Assembly: GCF_900112615.1 (NCBI RefSeq)
Contig: NZ_FOMK01000002.1
Coordinates: 248,001-312,000, forward strand
DNA from: Chitinophaga sp. CF118
Lineage (GTDB): Bacteria > Bacteroidota > Bacteroidia > Chitinophagales > Chitinophagaceae
DNA length: 64,000 nt
Direction of reading: 5' to 3'
How positions within the stretch are numbered: the first letter of the stretch is position 1; each line of letters begins with the position of its first letter. The notes under the pieces are model-generated. The model ran no database searches. It saw only the letters and a program-made list of their open reading frames with translations, and was not told the origin of the DNA. Below, one piece after another: positions 10,001-18,502 of the stretch. Position numbers and translations under genes: made by a program.

Positions 10001-12185
10001 CTCCACCATGACCACAGAATATGACATTCCTTATAATGCATGGTATTCTGTGGATGGTCAGATTCCCTGGGCTGTTTCAGTTGAATCCGGCCAATGCGAT
10101 TTAATGCTGATAAGTTATTTGGGTATTGATTTCGAAAACAAAGGCGAGAGGGTTTACAGACTGCTTGACTGCACACTCACTTTTTTGGACGAACTGCCTA
10201 AGGAAGGAGATACTTTGAGGTACGACATATCTATAAATTCATTTGTGAGAAATGGCGATAACCTGTTATTCTTTTTCAGTTACAACTGCTATGTGGGTGA
10301 GAAAACGGTATTGAGGATGACCAATGGTAGCGCCGGTTTTTTTAGTGACGAAGAGCTGGAACAGGGACAAGGTGTTGTTAAAAGCAAAAAGGAGCTTGAG
10401 CTCCGCAGCAATATTAAAAGGAGAAGATTTGTTCCAATAAAAAACACATCAAAAAATGCTTTCACCAGGCAGGATTTACTACACCTTGTAAACGGTAAGC
10501 CTGAACTGTGCTTTGGTGAATCATATCACCATCAGTGGAGAAATCCTTCATTACGACTTCCGTCAGAACATTTATTAATGCTCGATAGAATTACGGAAGT
10601 CGATCCTGAGGGCGGTCCATGGAGCCTGGGATTAATAACCGCAGAAAAAGACCTCCATCCGGAAGACTGGTATTTTCTCTGTCACTTTAAGGACGATGAA
10701 GTACTGGCCGGTTCATTGCAGGCTGAAGGAGGCGGACAGCTTTTGCAATTTTTCATGCTCTACCTGGGTATGCACGGACTGGTTAAAGATGCACGTTTTC
10801 AGCCAATAGAAGGTTTACCTCAAAAAGTACGTTGCAGGAAACAGGTAACACCTAAAAACACCAAACTGATATACCGTATGGAGATTAAAGAAATAAGCTT
10901 AACTCCTGACCTGCGCGTAATATCAGATGTGGAAATATTGACCGAAGACGGACTTGTGGCAGTTCATTTCGAAAACTTAGGATTGCGGCTAAAAGAAAAA
11001 AATAATTCGCAGCTTATTACGGCGAAAAACTCTAACAGCGCAATACCTTTGCTTAACGAAGAACAACTTGCCAATTATGCTTTAGGCTCCCTTGTGAAAT
11101 TCTTTGGTAGTGAGTTCGAACCATTTGAAAACAGGGTACTTTCACGTCTGCCAAATACTGATTTACAGTTTGTTTCAAGAATAATGTCGTTTAGTGGACA
11201 GCGCCATAATTTCAACAACAAACCTTCTATAGTTGGCGAATACGATGTTCCATTAACTCCGTGGTATTATAACGAAAGCAGTTCTCCTGTAATACCCTAT
11301 TCCATATTAATGGAAATAGCATTGCAGCCATGTGGCGTACTAACAGCATATTTAGGAAGTGCTTTCATTTATCCTGATAAAGATATGTTCTTCAGAAATC
11401 TTGATGGAGAAGGTACTTTGATCGAAAATATGGATTTACGGGGAAAAACCATTATCAATAAAGCTGTACTTATCAGCAATACGGTCTATGAAGGCAACAT
11501 AATACAAAAGTTTACTTTCGAAATGGTATGCAATGGTAAGGTGTTTTATAAAGGTACTGCTGCCTTTGGCTGGTTCCCGAAATCCAGCCTCGTAAACCAG
11601 GTCGGGCTCGACCGGGGTGAAGAAATACCGTCATGGTTCCAGACAATGCCCAAAACGGCAGATATCCTGCATATTGATTTAGCTTCGGAAGTTGGATTGC
11701 AATTATTCAGGATACAGAACGGCAAAAAACATTTCCGCTTAACTAAACCGCAATTGAATTTCCTTGATAAATTAACCTATGTAACAAATGGAGGAACCCA
11801 CGGCAAAGGCTATATATATGGCTTTAAAGAAATTGACCCGGCCGATTGGTTTTACAATTGCCACTTTTACCTGGATCCGATAATGCCTGGCTCTTTGGGT
11901 GTTGAAGCCATGATACAAGCCATGCAGGCATTTTCTATACTCGGAAATTTAGGTAATAAATATGCTAACCCCTGTTTTAAACAGCTGGGAAACCATCAAA
12001 CAATGTGGAAATACAGGGGGCAAATTATGCCTGATAATAAATGTATGAGCCTTGAAATTCATATTATTTCTATAACGGAAAACAACAATCAAACTGTGAT
12101 TATGGGGGAAGGAAGCTTGTGGAAAGAAAATATACGGATTTACGAAATAAAAAATCTTGCATTTGTTATTGAAGAAGCAAATTAA
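7068..12185 (+). CDS. pfaC: PfaC-like synthase, KS-CLF-DH-DH
   Basis: This 1705-residue partner of the PfaA-like protein has an N-terminal ketosynthase (about 3-445) with the intact triad Cys199, His335, His371. A second KS-like domain (about 455-885) has Glu660 where the cysteine should be, the hallmark of a chain-length-factor domain that pairs with the active KS. The C-terminal half holds two FabA-like double-hotdog dehydratase units. Catalytic-type histidines are His1206 (CHFKDDEVLAGSL) and His1599 (CHFYLDPIMPGSL), each preceded by a degenerate hotdog half. This is the PfaC layout of PUFA synthases, where the two DH units set cis double bonds; that role is taken from the family. In the first unit the usual PG after the histidine loop is AG. 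The start overlaps the upstream stop by 4 bases. Confidence 0.93.
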   Translation: MREKIAIIGLSALFPENKTAEEFWECILNNQSLTSKPTEKEFRKDTDYFYDAEKNTNDKTYCLNGAFLRDFKFNPEGFKIDKDELTYLDETYQWVLSTGRDALEKAGYWNKSPLESCGLIVGSLSSPTRTSRSILNELYTDISENVIKSIYNVDSFSLPRINEPHLWSFYNAFSAENLSALTSKALGLGRRHFALDAACSSSLHAIEIASYYLNTRKADMMLAGAISSADPLFANIGFSHFNAFPSQGRKSKPFDKSSSGLTPGEGASFVLLKRYEDALRDGDEILSVIYSTGISNDGAGKFILSPNKKGQIACFERAYSHVNISPEDICYIECHGTGTAVGDATEMESIKEFFGEASSPYLGTVKSNTGHLLTAGGMAGLVKVINSLNSDIIPATIGIENPVDLKEKIVTRNIAWPKESLRLAAINSFGFGGANAHLILGAGSTANEIEIFEKLQPAGRIAITGMDVCLGEITSLQQLNEVITTNTIIKKRLPQNRWYGIEELQELLLRFNLKEVPEGNFVDAFDFDILRYKIPPREASKIVTQQLLLLKTADKAIQQSGLQKGGKIGVIIAMQSEQALHRYAGRLDLNWQFNEASESQHVSKQQLVNVQESIKDFINDIVLEEPSISIHTGIVGSIMASRVAALWDFTGPAFTVSCGEDSFTKVLDIAKLLIEAGTCDGVVAGAVDLAGGYEHILLRSKFESTDYPIGEGAAAFVLQNENMVESPEKRVLGYLNDVVIEENKKQSFSEEAKRFKDVSYLEFSGSSIYNNDFVKNVIRDLKPLKSGSVTPNVGYTYAASVAASFAKALIQLNNHPANAKDQVIIASLNNHSETNGLISVSAGKAPIFLDGNEATGNKTASLKKIVNGGGRLADHFSVINNQQLLIAGNNNNSKTHNEVYSFEEACAGKLPTHKMNNEGVIWDENDLLNFAGGCISEVFGDNYKIIDSYKRKVRLPLPPYLLVSRVTSINAKTGEFKPSTMTTEYDIPYNAWYSVDGQIPWAVSVESGQCDLMLISYLGIDFENKGERVYRLLDCTLTFLDELPKEGDTLRYDISINSFVRNGDNLLFFFSYNCYVGEKTVLRMTNGSAGFFSDEELEQGQGVVKSKKELELRSNIKRRRFVPIKNTSKNAFTRQDLLHLVNGKPELCFGESYHHQWRNPSLRLPSEHLLMLDRITEVDPEGGPWSLGLITAEKDLHPEDWYFLCHFKDDEVLAGSLQAEGGGQLLQFFMLYLGMHGLVKDARFQPIEGLPQKVRCRKQVTPKNTKLIYRMEIKEISLTPDLRVISDVEILTEDGLVAVHFENLGLRLKEKNNSQLITAKNSNSAIPLLNEEQLANYALGSLVKFFGSEFEPFENRVLSRLPNTDLQFVSRIMSFSGQRHNFNNKPSIVGEYDVPLTPWYYNESSSPVIPYSILMEIALQPCGVLTAYLGSAFIYPDKDMFFRNLDGEGTLIENMDLRGKTIINKAVLISNTVYEGNIIQKFTFEMVCNGKVFYKGTAAFGWFPKSSLVNQVGLDRGEEIPSWFQTMPKTADILHIDLASEVGLQLFRIQNGKKHFRLTKPQLNFLDKLTYVTNGGTHGKGYIYGFKEIDPADWFYNCHFYLDPIMPGSLGVEAMIQAMQAFSILGNLGNKYANPCFKQLGNHQTMWKYRGQIMPDNKCMSLEIHIISITENNNQTVIMGEGSLWKENIRIYEIKNLAFVIEEAN

Positions 12186-12229
12186 AAAACTAAACACAGC
12201 CATTTGAACCACTAAAATATTATTGCAAA

Positions 12230-13741
12230 ATGAAGGAGCTTGTTTCTACATACAATGCAGCGCTTTTTAATATAAAACAGGCATATCACGTTTATTCAGA
12301 TAATAACGAGCAAATACATCTGGAAGAAGTGTCGAAAGAAATAAAACCAGCACTCGACAGGCCTCAATTAAACTATTACGGAAAACTACCTGCAATAAGT
12401 CCTGAAAATTTAGGCGACAAAACATTCAGGGAACGCTATAATGTTAAATATGCTTACATGACCGGAGCTATGGCTAACGGAATAGCTTCCGAAAGAATGG
12501 TAATTGAGTTGGGTAAAAACAATATACTAAGTTCCTTTGGGGCTGCAGGTCTAATCCCTTCCCGGCTGGAAGCGGCTATAATAAAAATTAAATCAGAGCT
12601 TGGAAATAAAACATTTGCCTGTAATCTGATACATAGTCCAAGTGAAGAAGCCCTGGAAGTAAACGGAGTAGAGCTGTTTTTAAAACACAAGATAAGGGTA
12701 GTTGAAGCTTCTGCTTATATGGATTTGACTCCATATATCGTTTGGTATAAAGCCGCTGGCCTGTCGGAAGAAAATGGAATTATAAAATCTGAAAACAGGG
12801 TAATAGCCAAAGTATCAAGGCTGGAAGTTGCCAGAAAGTTTATGCAGCCACCCCCCTCTTCAATACTGGACAAACTTGTTGAAGAAAAAAAAATAACGCC
12901 CAGGCAAGCACTACTTGCTGCCGGCATCTCTGTTGCCGATGATATAACTGTGGAGGCAGATTCCGGTGGCCATACGGATAATCGTCCTCTGGTTTGTATC
13001 CTGCCTGCTATCATTGCGCTCCGCGATGAAATTACTTTGCAACATGATTACAATTACAAAATTCATGTTGGAGCAGCTGGTGGAATAGGTACACCAACTG
13101 CAGCTTACTCAGCATTTTCCATGGGAGCTTCATTTATTGTAACAGGATCTGTAAACCAGGCATGCATAGAATCAGGGTCTTCCAACATTGTAAGAAAACT
13201 TTTAGCGCAGGCAGAGATGACAGATGTGATAATGGCTCCTGCTGCGGATATGTTTGAAATGGGGGTTAAACTTCAGGTTTTAAAAAGAGGAACTATGTTT
13301 CCGGGAAGAGCACAAAAGTTGTACGAATTATACAGGTCGTATAACTTAATTGACGCTATTCCTAAAGAAGAAAAAGAAAAGATTGAGAAACAAATATTCA
13401 GACGTTCACTTGAAGAAATATGGGGTGATACTAAAGATTTTTTCAGAGAAAGAGATATAGACTTATTAAATTCTGCCGAGGCAGATCCGAAGATTAAAAT
13501 GGCACTAATATTCAGATGGTATTTAGGATTGTCTTCTCGTTGGGCAAATAGTGAAGAAAAAGGCAGGGAATTGGATTATCAAATATGGTGTGGACCATCA
13601 ATGGGTGCATTTAATGTATGGGTTAAGGGAACAGATCTGGAGAACCCTGAAAACAGGAAAGTGGTGAGGGTTGCAGAAGAAATAATGAAAGGAGCCTGTT
13701 ATTACTATCGGAAAAACATCCTGAAATACCTGACTAATTGA
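12230..13741 (+). CDS. pfaD: PfaD-family enoyl reductase
   Basis: A 503-residue flavoprotein of the PfaD/2-nitropropane dioxygenase type, the trans-acting enoyl reductase of PUFA and related synthases. It would reduce selected enoyl intermediates using FMN and NAD(P)H. Visible marks are the ADSGGHTDNRP segment (about 243-253, His248) and the phosphate-binding stretch starting GAAGGIGTPTAA (281-292), followed by VTGSVNQACIESG. Length is slightly below the typical 530-550. It lies 44 bases after the PfaC-like gene with no terminator between, so it is probably the third gene of one operon. Together the three genes encode all core activities of a Pfa synthase except PfaB and PfaE. Confidence 0.93.
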   Translation: MKELVSTYNAALFNIKQAYHVYSDNNEQIHLEEVSKEIKPALDRPQLNYYGKLPAISPENLGDKTFRERYNVKYAYMTGAMANGIASERMVIELGKNNILSSFGAAGLIPSRLEAAIIKIKSELGNKTFACNLIHSPSEEALEVNGVELFLKHKIRVVEASAYMDLTPYIVWYKAAGLSEENGIIKSENRVIAKVSRLEVARKFMQPPPSSILDKLVEEKKITPRQALLAAGISVADDITVEADSGGHTDNRPLVCILPAIIALRDEITLQHDYNYKIHVGAAGGIGTPTAAYSAFSMGASFIVTGSVNQACIESGSSNIVRKLLAQAEMTDVIMAPAADMFEMGVKLQVLKRGTMFPGRAQKLYELYRSYNLIDAIPKEEKEKIEKQIFRRSLEEIWGDTKDFFRERDIDLLNSAEADPKIKMALIFRWYLGLSSRWANSEEKGRELDYQIWCGPSMGAFNVWVKGTDLENPENRKVVRVAEEIMKGACYYYRKNILKYLTN

Positions 13742-13811
13742 ATTTTCAACGCTATCCGATAGTGCCGGTACAAAGTAGGGTTAAAGTAAACACACAAATT
13801 TTGTATTTATT

Positions 13812-14255
13812 ATGTCTAAAATATTAAAATACTATAAACATTTTATGCCGATCAAAGTTCGTTTTTCGGATTTGGACATTGTTGGTCATTTAAATAATTC
13901 TAAATATCAAACATATCTGGAGGAAGCAAGAATTGCATACTTCCATGATGTTTTTAATCAAGACAAAAGCACTCTTAATTTCAATTCGGTGCTTTCGAAA
14001 ATTTCAATTGATTTTATCAAACCAATAGAATATGGAGATGATATAACTATTTATACACGTTTATTTAATGTTGATGCGCGTAGTTTTGAAGTCCATAATC
14101 TGTTTGTACGAAGGGAAAAGGAAAAAACAGAAATTGTTGCTAAAGCTCATACACTAATGGCCGCATTTGATTATCACACTAAAAAGCCAATAATATATCC
14201 TGAGGAATATTGTGAGGTTGTAAGATCATTTGAGGAGACAGGAGAAATCCCTTAA
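13812..14255 (+). CDS. Hotdog-fold acyl thioesterase (4HBT/FadM-like)
   Basis: A 147-residue protein with the signature of 4-hydroxybenzoyl-CoA-type thioesterases near its N-terminus: DLDIVGHLNNSKY, with Asp20, Asp22, Gly25, His26 and Asn28-Asn29. Such enzymes hydrolyse acyl-CoA or acyl-ACP thioesters in the cytoplasm. It follows the PfaD gene by 70 bases on the same strand, so it is a good candidate for releasing the finished chain from the synthase. That role is inferred from position. The coding sequence looks very AT-rich by eye. Confidence 0.85.
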   Translation: MSKILKYYKHFMPIKVRFSDLDIVGHLNNSKYQTYLEEARIAYFHDVFNQDKSTLNFNSVLSKISIDFIKPIEYGDDITIYTRLFNVDARSFEVHNLFVRREKEKTEIVAKAHTLMAAFDYHTKKPIIYPEEYCEVVRSFEETGEIP

Positions 14256-14330
14256 TCAGGGAATAAAATACAAATCGGGTGTTGAAGGATTTTGCCCTTC
14301 CTGTTATTGAAAACTATAAAATGAAATTTT

Positions 14331-14912
14331 ATGCTGCTTTACTGGTACAATGTCATTAGAATATTACTGCTACGATATGTTAAAAAGAGGCTTGATGTTA
14401 ATGAGCCCTTTATTAAAGAATTCAGGGTAAAAACATTGGATTGTGATGCTCTTCGGGTAATGGCTGCTTATAAATACTTTGTATATATGGACTATGCCCG
14501 GTGGGAACAGTTTATCCGGACAGATTTGTATACCGCAGTATTGACCAGGAAGTTAGCCCCCTCCCTCGGTTCGCAGAAAATTATTTACCGGAAACCAATT
14601 AAACGTGGCACAAGGGTTTCAATGCACGTAGAAATCGCTGGTTGGGATAACCGCTGGTTTTACCATGTTCATACTTTTATGCAGAATAATGAAGTAAAAG
14701 CTATTGGCGTAACCAAGGGCCTGTTCTGGCGAAAAGATAAACTGAATACGCTGGAAGAGATAGTACATTCAGCTGGCTTTTCGAATATAAAAAAGGATCC
14801 TCCTGACTGGGTTCTGCAATTATTTGAAAACGACGGCCAGATAATAAGTAGCATGGCACCGGCAACTCATGAGACAATATTAATTCCGGAGACTGAAATG
14901 TGCCCGAAATAA
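14331..14912 (+). CDS. THEM6/4HBT_2-like thioesterase homologue
   Basis: A 193-residue protein with a hydrophobic N-terminal segment (about 1-15). Its hotdog-like body resembles acyl-CoA thioesterase-like proteins of the THEM6/4HBT_2 group: a YFVYMDYARWEQF-type helix, then KIIYRKPIKRGTRV and a late KGLFWR motif. The canonical DxxGHxNN motif is replaced by LDCDALRVMAAYKY, so the usual catalytic aspartate/asparagine pair is altered and activity is uncertain. It is the last plus-strand gene of the lipid cluster, 75 bases after the other thioesterase, and ends facing a convergent hydrolase gene 20 bases away. Confidence 0.65.
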   Translation: MLLYWYNVIRILLLRYVKKRLDVNEPFIKEFRVKTLDCDALRVMAAYKYFVYMDYARWEQFIRTDLYTAVLTRKLAPSLGSQKIIYRKPIKRGTRVSMHVEIAGWDNRWFYHVHTFMQNNEVKAIGVTKGLFWRKDKLNTLEEIVHSAGFSNIKKDPPDWVLQLFENDGQIISSMAPATHETILIPETEMCPK

Positions 14913-14932
14913 AAGTGCCACTTTTTGAAATT

Positions 14933-15589
14933 TCAGATTGATTTATACGGGAGCAATATTTCCTGAAGTATATTGTTGATTGCTCCCGCATGGCTCATTA
15001 CAAGCATGTGCCCTCCCTTATGAATAACATGTGTAGGTTTTGCATATTTAACAGGAAATACTTCATCCCTGGTACCATGAATATGATTGAGCGGACAAGG
15101 CAATACCTCATTATTCCAGAAAAGGACCGCATTCATACCCCATTTAATGAATCGGCTGTCACCATCCCAAATGACCTGCCGCATTAGCTTTTTATTAGTC
15201 CGGGATTTCATCAAAATATAATGTTTTAATGTGGCGGTTATCTTAAAAAAACCAGCCGGAATATGGCGTTGTAAATTCATTTTCCTGGCAAGTTTATAAT
15301 ATGGGGGTAATTGGCTGCTAACAGGAACACTACTTATAATGATGGTACAAACCGGAGAAAATAGTTTAGCAATCTCGACAGCCACAATTCCTCCAAGCGA
15401 TAAACCAATCAGAATAAAAGGCTCATCCGAATAATACGGAGTAAATAAGCGAATAGCATATTCTGGCAGCGATTCTTTTTCGCCTGGAAGAATCCATTCT
15501 ATATATTCGGGATCGAACCCCGGAGGCAATTCGATATGAGAGAACAACCTTTTATCTGCTCCAATTCCACTAATAAAATAGGCTTTCAT
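14933..15589 (-). CDS. Alpha/beta hydrolase
   Basis: A compact 218-residue alpha/beta hydrolase. The nucleophile elbow is GLSLGG (Ser64), with acid Asp175 (HGTRDEVFP) and base His194 (KGGHML). An early FISGIGADKR loop is in the oxyanion position. There is no signal peptide, so it is cytoplasmic. It is transcribed toward the lipid cluster and ends 20 bases from it. It could be an esterase or an off-loading enzyme, but opposite orientation argues against one shared transcript. Substrate unknown. Confidence 0.75.
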   Translation of the reverse strand: MKAYFISGIGADKRLFSHIELPPGFDPEYIEWILPGEKESLPEYAIRLFTPYYSDEPFILIGLSLGGIVAVEIAKLFSPVCTIIISSVPVSSQLPPYYKLARKMNLQRHIPAGFFKITATLKHYILMKSRTNKKLMRQVIWDGDSRFIKWGMNAVLFWNNEVLPCPLNHIHGTRDEVFPVKYAKPTHVIHKGGHMLVMSHAGAINNILQEILLPYKSI

Positions 15590-15684
15590 AGGCGAACATG
15601 TTTATCTAATTTACTATCTCTCTCTTTAATGGCTAACTTAAATATGCCCTACTTGCTATTCAGAACTTCTACAAATTACAAGTG

Positions 15685-15891
15685 TATTCCGGGAGAGTTC
15701 GGAGAGACTTCCGGGTTCGACCGGGGGCATAACGGGGGCAAAGCGTAGGTTGAACGGGGTTAGAATAGCCAGGAACCGTTCTACCCCCGTTCAACCTACG
15801 CTCTACCCCCGCTCTACCCCCGTTCTACCTCCGCCCAAAGGGCGGTCAAACCCCGAAGCCGACCCGAACACTTCCCGAACTGTCCTAAATA
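15685..15891. repeat. GC-rich imperfect palindromic element
   Basis: Inside the 495-base gap 15590-16084, arms at 15742-15765 and 15779-15802 pair over 24 bases with one mismatch around a 13-base loop. The similarity continues outward less exactly to about 15685 and 15891, for example CGGTCGAACCCGGAAG reversed against CGGTCAAACCCCGAAG. The right arm also holds CTACCCCCG-type short repeats and a perfect hairpin CCGCCC-AAA-GGGCGG (15831-15845). Flanks are AT-rich. No coding frame is convincing. It could be a miniature repeat element or the template of a structured RNA. Confidence 0.75.
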
Positions 15892-15986
15892 GTGATGCCA
15901 ATAATATGTGATTCAATACTTAAAATCGGACAGGCTGTGTATCGAAACCGGACAATCAGTTATTTTATTTTGCTACAAAGAATTGA

Positions 15987-16019
15987 TTGTCAATATAACA
16001 AAATTCGACATAATTTTTG
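15987..16019 (+). promoter_or_regulatory. Candidate promoter for FtsX-like gene
   Basis: TTG at 15987-15989 and TAATTTTTG at 16011-16019, 21 bases apart, approximate the Bacteroidota -33/-7 pattern (TTG and TAnnTTTG) about 65 bases before the ATG at 16085. The -7 match is one base too long. The site lies downstream of the in-frame GTG at 15908, which supports the later start. Confidence 0.35.
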
Positions 16020-16084
16020 TAGAAATAAATAGTTTTAAGTTTACTCATCCAATATTTTACCTTCTTCTAACCAGGGGATCATTT

Positions 16085-18481
16085 ATGCTGAAAAATTATT
16101 TCAAAATCGCATTTAGAAACTTGTGGCGTAAAAAGACTTTTTCATTCATTAACGTTACTGGCTTAGCAGTGGGTATGACATCCTGTTTACTCATCTTCTT
16201 ATATGTCCATTTTGAACTCAGCTATGATCGGTTTAACAGCAAAGCGGATAGAATTTATCGTGTTGTCGGTGATTTGAAATCGTCTGCCGGGACATTACAT
16301 TGGTATAATACTCCGGGGCCTATGGCGGGAGCAATGAAGGCTCAATTCCCGGAGGTGCAAGAGACGGTACGGTTGGTACAAGGGAGTATTCTGGTAAGAA
16401 AAGATAATATTAAATTCCAGGAGGAACACTCTTTATGGGCAGATGCATCCATCTTTACAGTGTTTGATTTTCCAATGAAATCCGGAGATGCTAAAACTGC
16501 ACTAAAGGAACCGAATAGTATTGTTTTTTCAGAAACGGCGGCCCGCAAATATTTTGGTAATGCGAATCCGGTTGGACAGTCACTATTGCTTTCCGGCAAG
16601 AACATACCTGTCATTGTCACAGGAATAATGAAAGACATACCCGAAAATTCCCATATTAAAGCAGACATGTTGATTTCAATGTCTACTTATTCAACGTCTT
16701 TTGTACCATGGGTAGAGACCGATTGGGATGTATTCAATCCTTCTACCTATTTGCTTCTGGCACCTGGCGCTAAATCTGAAACTTTGCAATCAAAGCTTCC
16801 GGCTTTCTTTCAAAAATACGCTGGTGATGTTCTGAAAAAGAATAACATGAGCTATTCTGCAAAGTTAGAACCGCTAGAGGATGTATATCTCCATTCTGCT
16901 TATGGAGGAATGGAAACTGGCAATCTGAATAATGTAACCATTTTTACTGTCATCGCTCTGTTTATCCTGTTGATCGCCGCTGTAAATTTTATAAACCTTA
17001 CAACTGCGAGATCTGTAGAAAGAGCAAAGGAGGTAGGGATACGGAAATGCGCCGGGGCTGTAAAGAATCAGCTCCTCCTGCAGTTTCTTATAGAATCGAT
17101 AGTTATTGCGCTCATTTCATGGCTGCTGGCTATTTTCCTTTGTCAATTGTTGTTACCCATGTTCAATGTGGTATCTGGCAAAATTATCAGTACCGGTATT
17201 TTTGTAAACGCATCTTACCCCTTGGGACTTTTGGGTCTTGCGCTGGGAATCGGATTGTTGGCCGGTATATACCCTGCTGTTGTACTTTCCTCTTTTAAAC
17301 CGATCACTGTCCTTAAAGGCAGTTTTGCATCCGGAAATAAAGGCATTGTACTCAGGAAGGTCCTGGTAGTTACTCAGTTTACAATCTCTATAACACTAAT
17401 CGTAAGTACCCTGGTCGTTTATTCGCAACTGAACTTTATGCGGAATCGATCTTTGGGTTTTGATAAAGACCGTGTTCTGGTAATTTCAAATAACGGTGAT
17501 CCGGGTACGATCGATTTCAAGAAGCAAATTTCCGATATCCCTTCTATTCAATCTTCTTCCATTTCTTCCGCTATTCCCGGCCGGGATTATAACGATGGCA
17601 ATAATGATATGGGTTGGGTTCAGATCCAAAATAGCAAAGATGAATTGCAGCGCGTCAACATAAATATTTACAATGTCGATGAAGATTTTCTACATGTATA
17701 TAAGATAAAACTATTAGCGGGAAGAGGCTTCTCAAACGCATTTCCGGCCGATTCTGCAAACAGCGTAATTTTGAACAAAACAACCGTAAGGAAGCTGGGA
17801 TATGTGTCTTATCAGCAGATCATTGGCGAGCGTTTTGTAACAAATGGCTATACAAGGACAGTGGTCGGTGTGGTAGATGATTTCCATTTTCACTCTCTGA
17901 AGGAGCCAATACAGCCGCTATGCTTACTGACAGGACGCGGTTATTGGCAATTCATTTCTATGAAAGTAACGACCGGAAACTTACCTGCTACGATAAATGC
18001 ACTTCAAAACAAATGGGGGAAAGCCATTCCAAACAGGCCTTTTAATTATTTCTTTTTAGACGAGGATTTTAATAATCAATACCAGGCTGAAGATAAATTT
18101 GGCCACTTATTTTCCTATTTTTCCATACTATCCATTTTTATTTCAAGCCTGGGCCTTCTGGGACTTGCATCCTACAGCACCTTGCAAAGGACCCGCGAAA
18201 TCGGAATAAGAAAAGTCCTGGGTGCCTCCGTTTCCAGTATCATAAGCCTATTGTCAAAAGACTTTGTGATGCTTGTATTCATATCATTTCTAATTGCCTG
18301 TCCGCTTTCCTGGTTTGCAATGAACAGATGGCTGCAGGAATTTGCTTTCAGAATTACTATGAGTTTAGAAATATTTCTGCTGGCAGGTGCTGGCGCCTTG
18401 CTGGTCGCTTTATTCACGATCAGCTTCCAGTCTATAAAAGCGGCCCTTAGAAACCCGGTAAAAAGTCTAAGAACGGAGTAA
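16085..18481 (+). CDS. FtsX-like / MacB-type ABC transporter permease
   Basis: A 798-residue membrane protein with the Bacteroidota arrangement of two MacB-type periplasmic domains and two FtsX cores. The typical opening is MLKNYFKIAFRNLWRKK, then a first membrane helix (about 21-41). Three helices follow the RSVERAKEVGIRK motif mid-protein, and three more come near the C-terminus after RTREIGIRKVLGAS. An in-frame GTG 59 codons upstream is ignored because the family starts at this ATG. No partner ATPase gene is nearby, so the energy-coupling subunit must lie elsewhere. Related proteins act in efflux or envelope-stress machines; the specific role here is unknown. Confidence 0.9.
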   Translation: MLKNYFKIAFRNLWRKKTFSFINVTGLAVGMTSCLLIFLYVHFELSYDRFNSKADRIYRVVGDLKSSAGTLHWYNTPGPMAGAMKAQFPEVQETVRLVQGSILVRKDNIKFQEEHSLWADASIFTVFDFPMKSGDAKTALKEPNSIVFSETAARKYFGNANPVGQSLLLSGKNIPVIVTGIMKDIPENSHIKADMLISMSTYSTSFVPWVETDWDVFNPSTYLLLAPGAKSETLQSKLPAFFQKYAGDVLKKNNMSYSAKLEPLEDVYLHSAYGGMETGNLNNVTIFTVIALFILLIAAVNFINLTTARSVERAKEVGIRKCAGAVKNQLLLQFLIESIVIALISWLLAIFLCQLLLPMFNVVSGKIISTGIFVNASYPLGLLGLALGIGLLAGIYPAVVLSSFKPITVLKGSFASGNKGIVLRKVLVVTQFTISITLIVSTLVVYSQLNFMRNRSLGFDKDRVLVISNNGDPGTIDFKKQISDIPSIQSSSISSAIPGRDYNDGNNDMGWVQIQNSKDELQRVNINIYNVDEDFLHVYKIKLLAGRGFSNAFPADSANSVILNKTTVRKLGYVSYQQIIGERFVTNGYTRTVVGVVDDFHFHSLKEPIQPLCLLTGRGYWQFISMKVTTGNLPATINALQNKWGKAIPNRPFNYFFLDEDFNNQYQAEDKFGHLFSYFSILSIFISSLGLLGLASYSTLQRTREIGIRKVLGASVSSIISLLSKDFVMLVFISFLIACPLSWFAMNRWLQEFAFRITMSLEIFLLAGAGALLVALFTISFQSIKAALRNPVKSLRTE

Positions 18482-18502
18482 CAGTTATTGGTCACAGACT
18501 TA

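Noticed and set aside
15908..16084. N-terminal extension of the FtsX-like protein from an in-frame GTG
   Set aside because: The family starts at MLKNYFKIAFRN, and a candidate promoter lies inside the extension.
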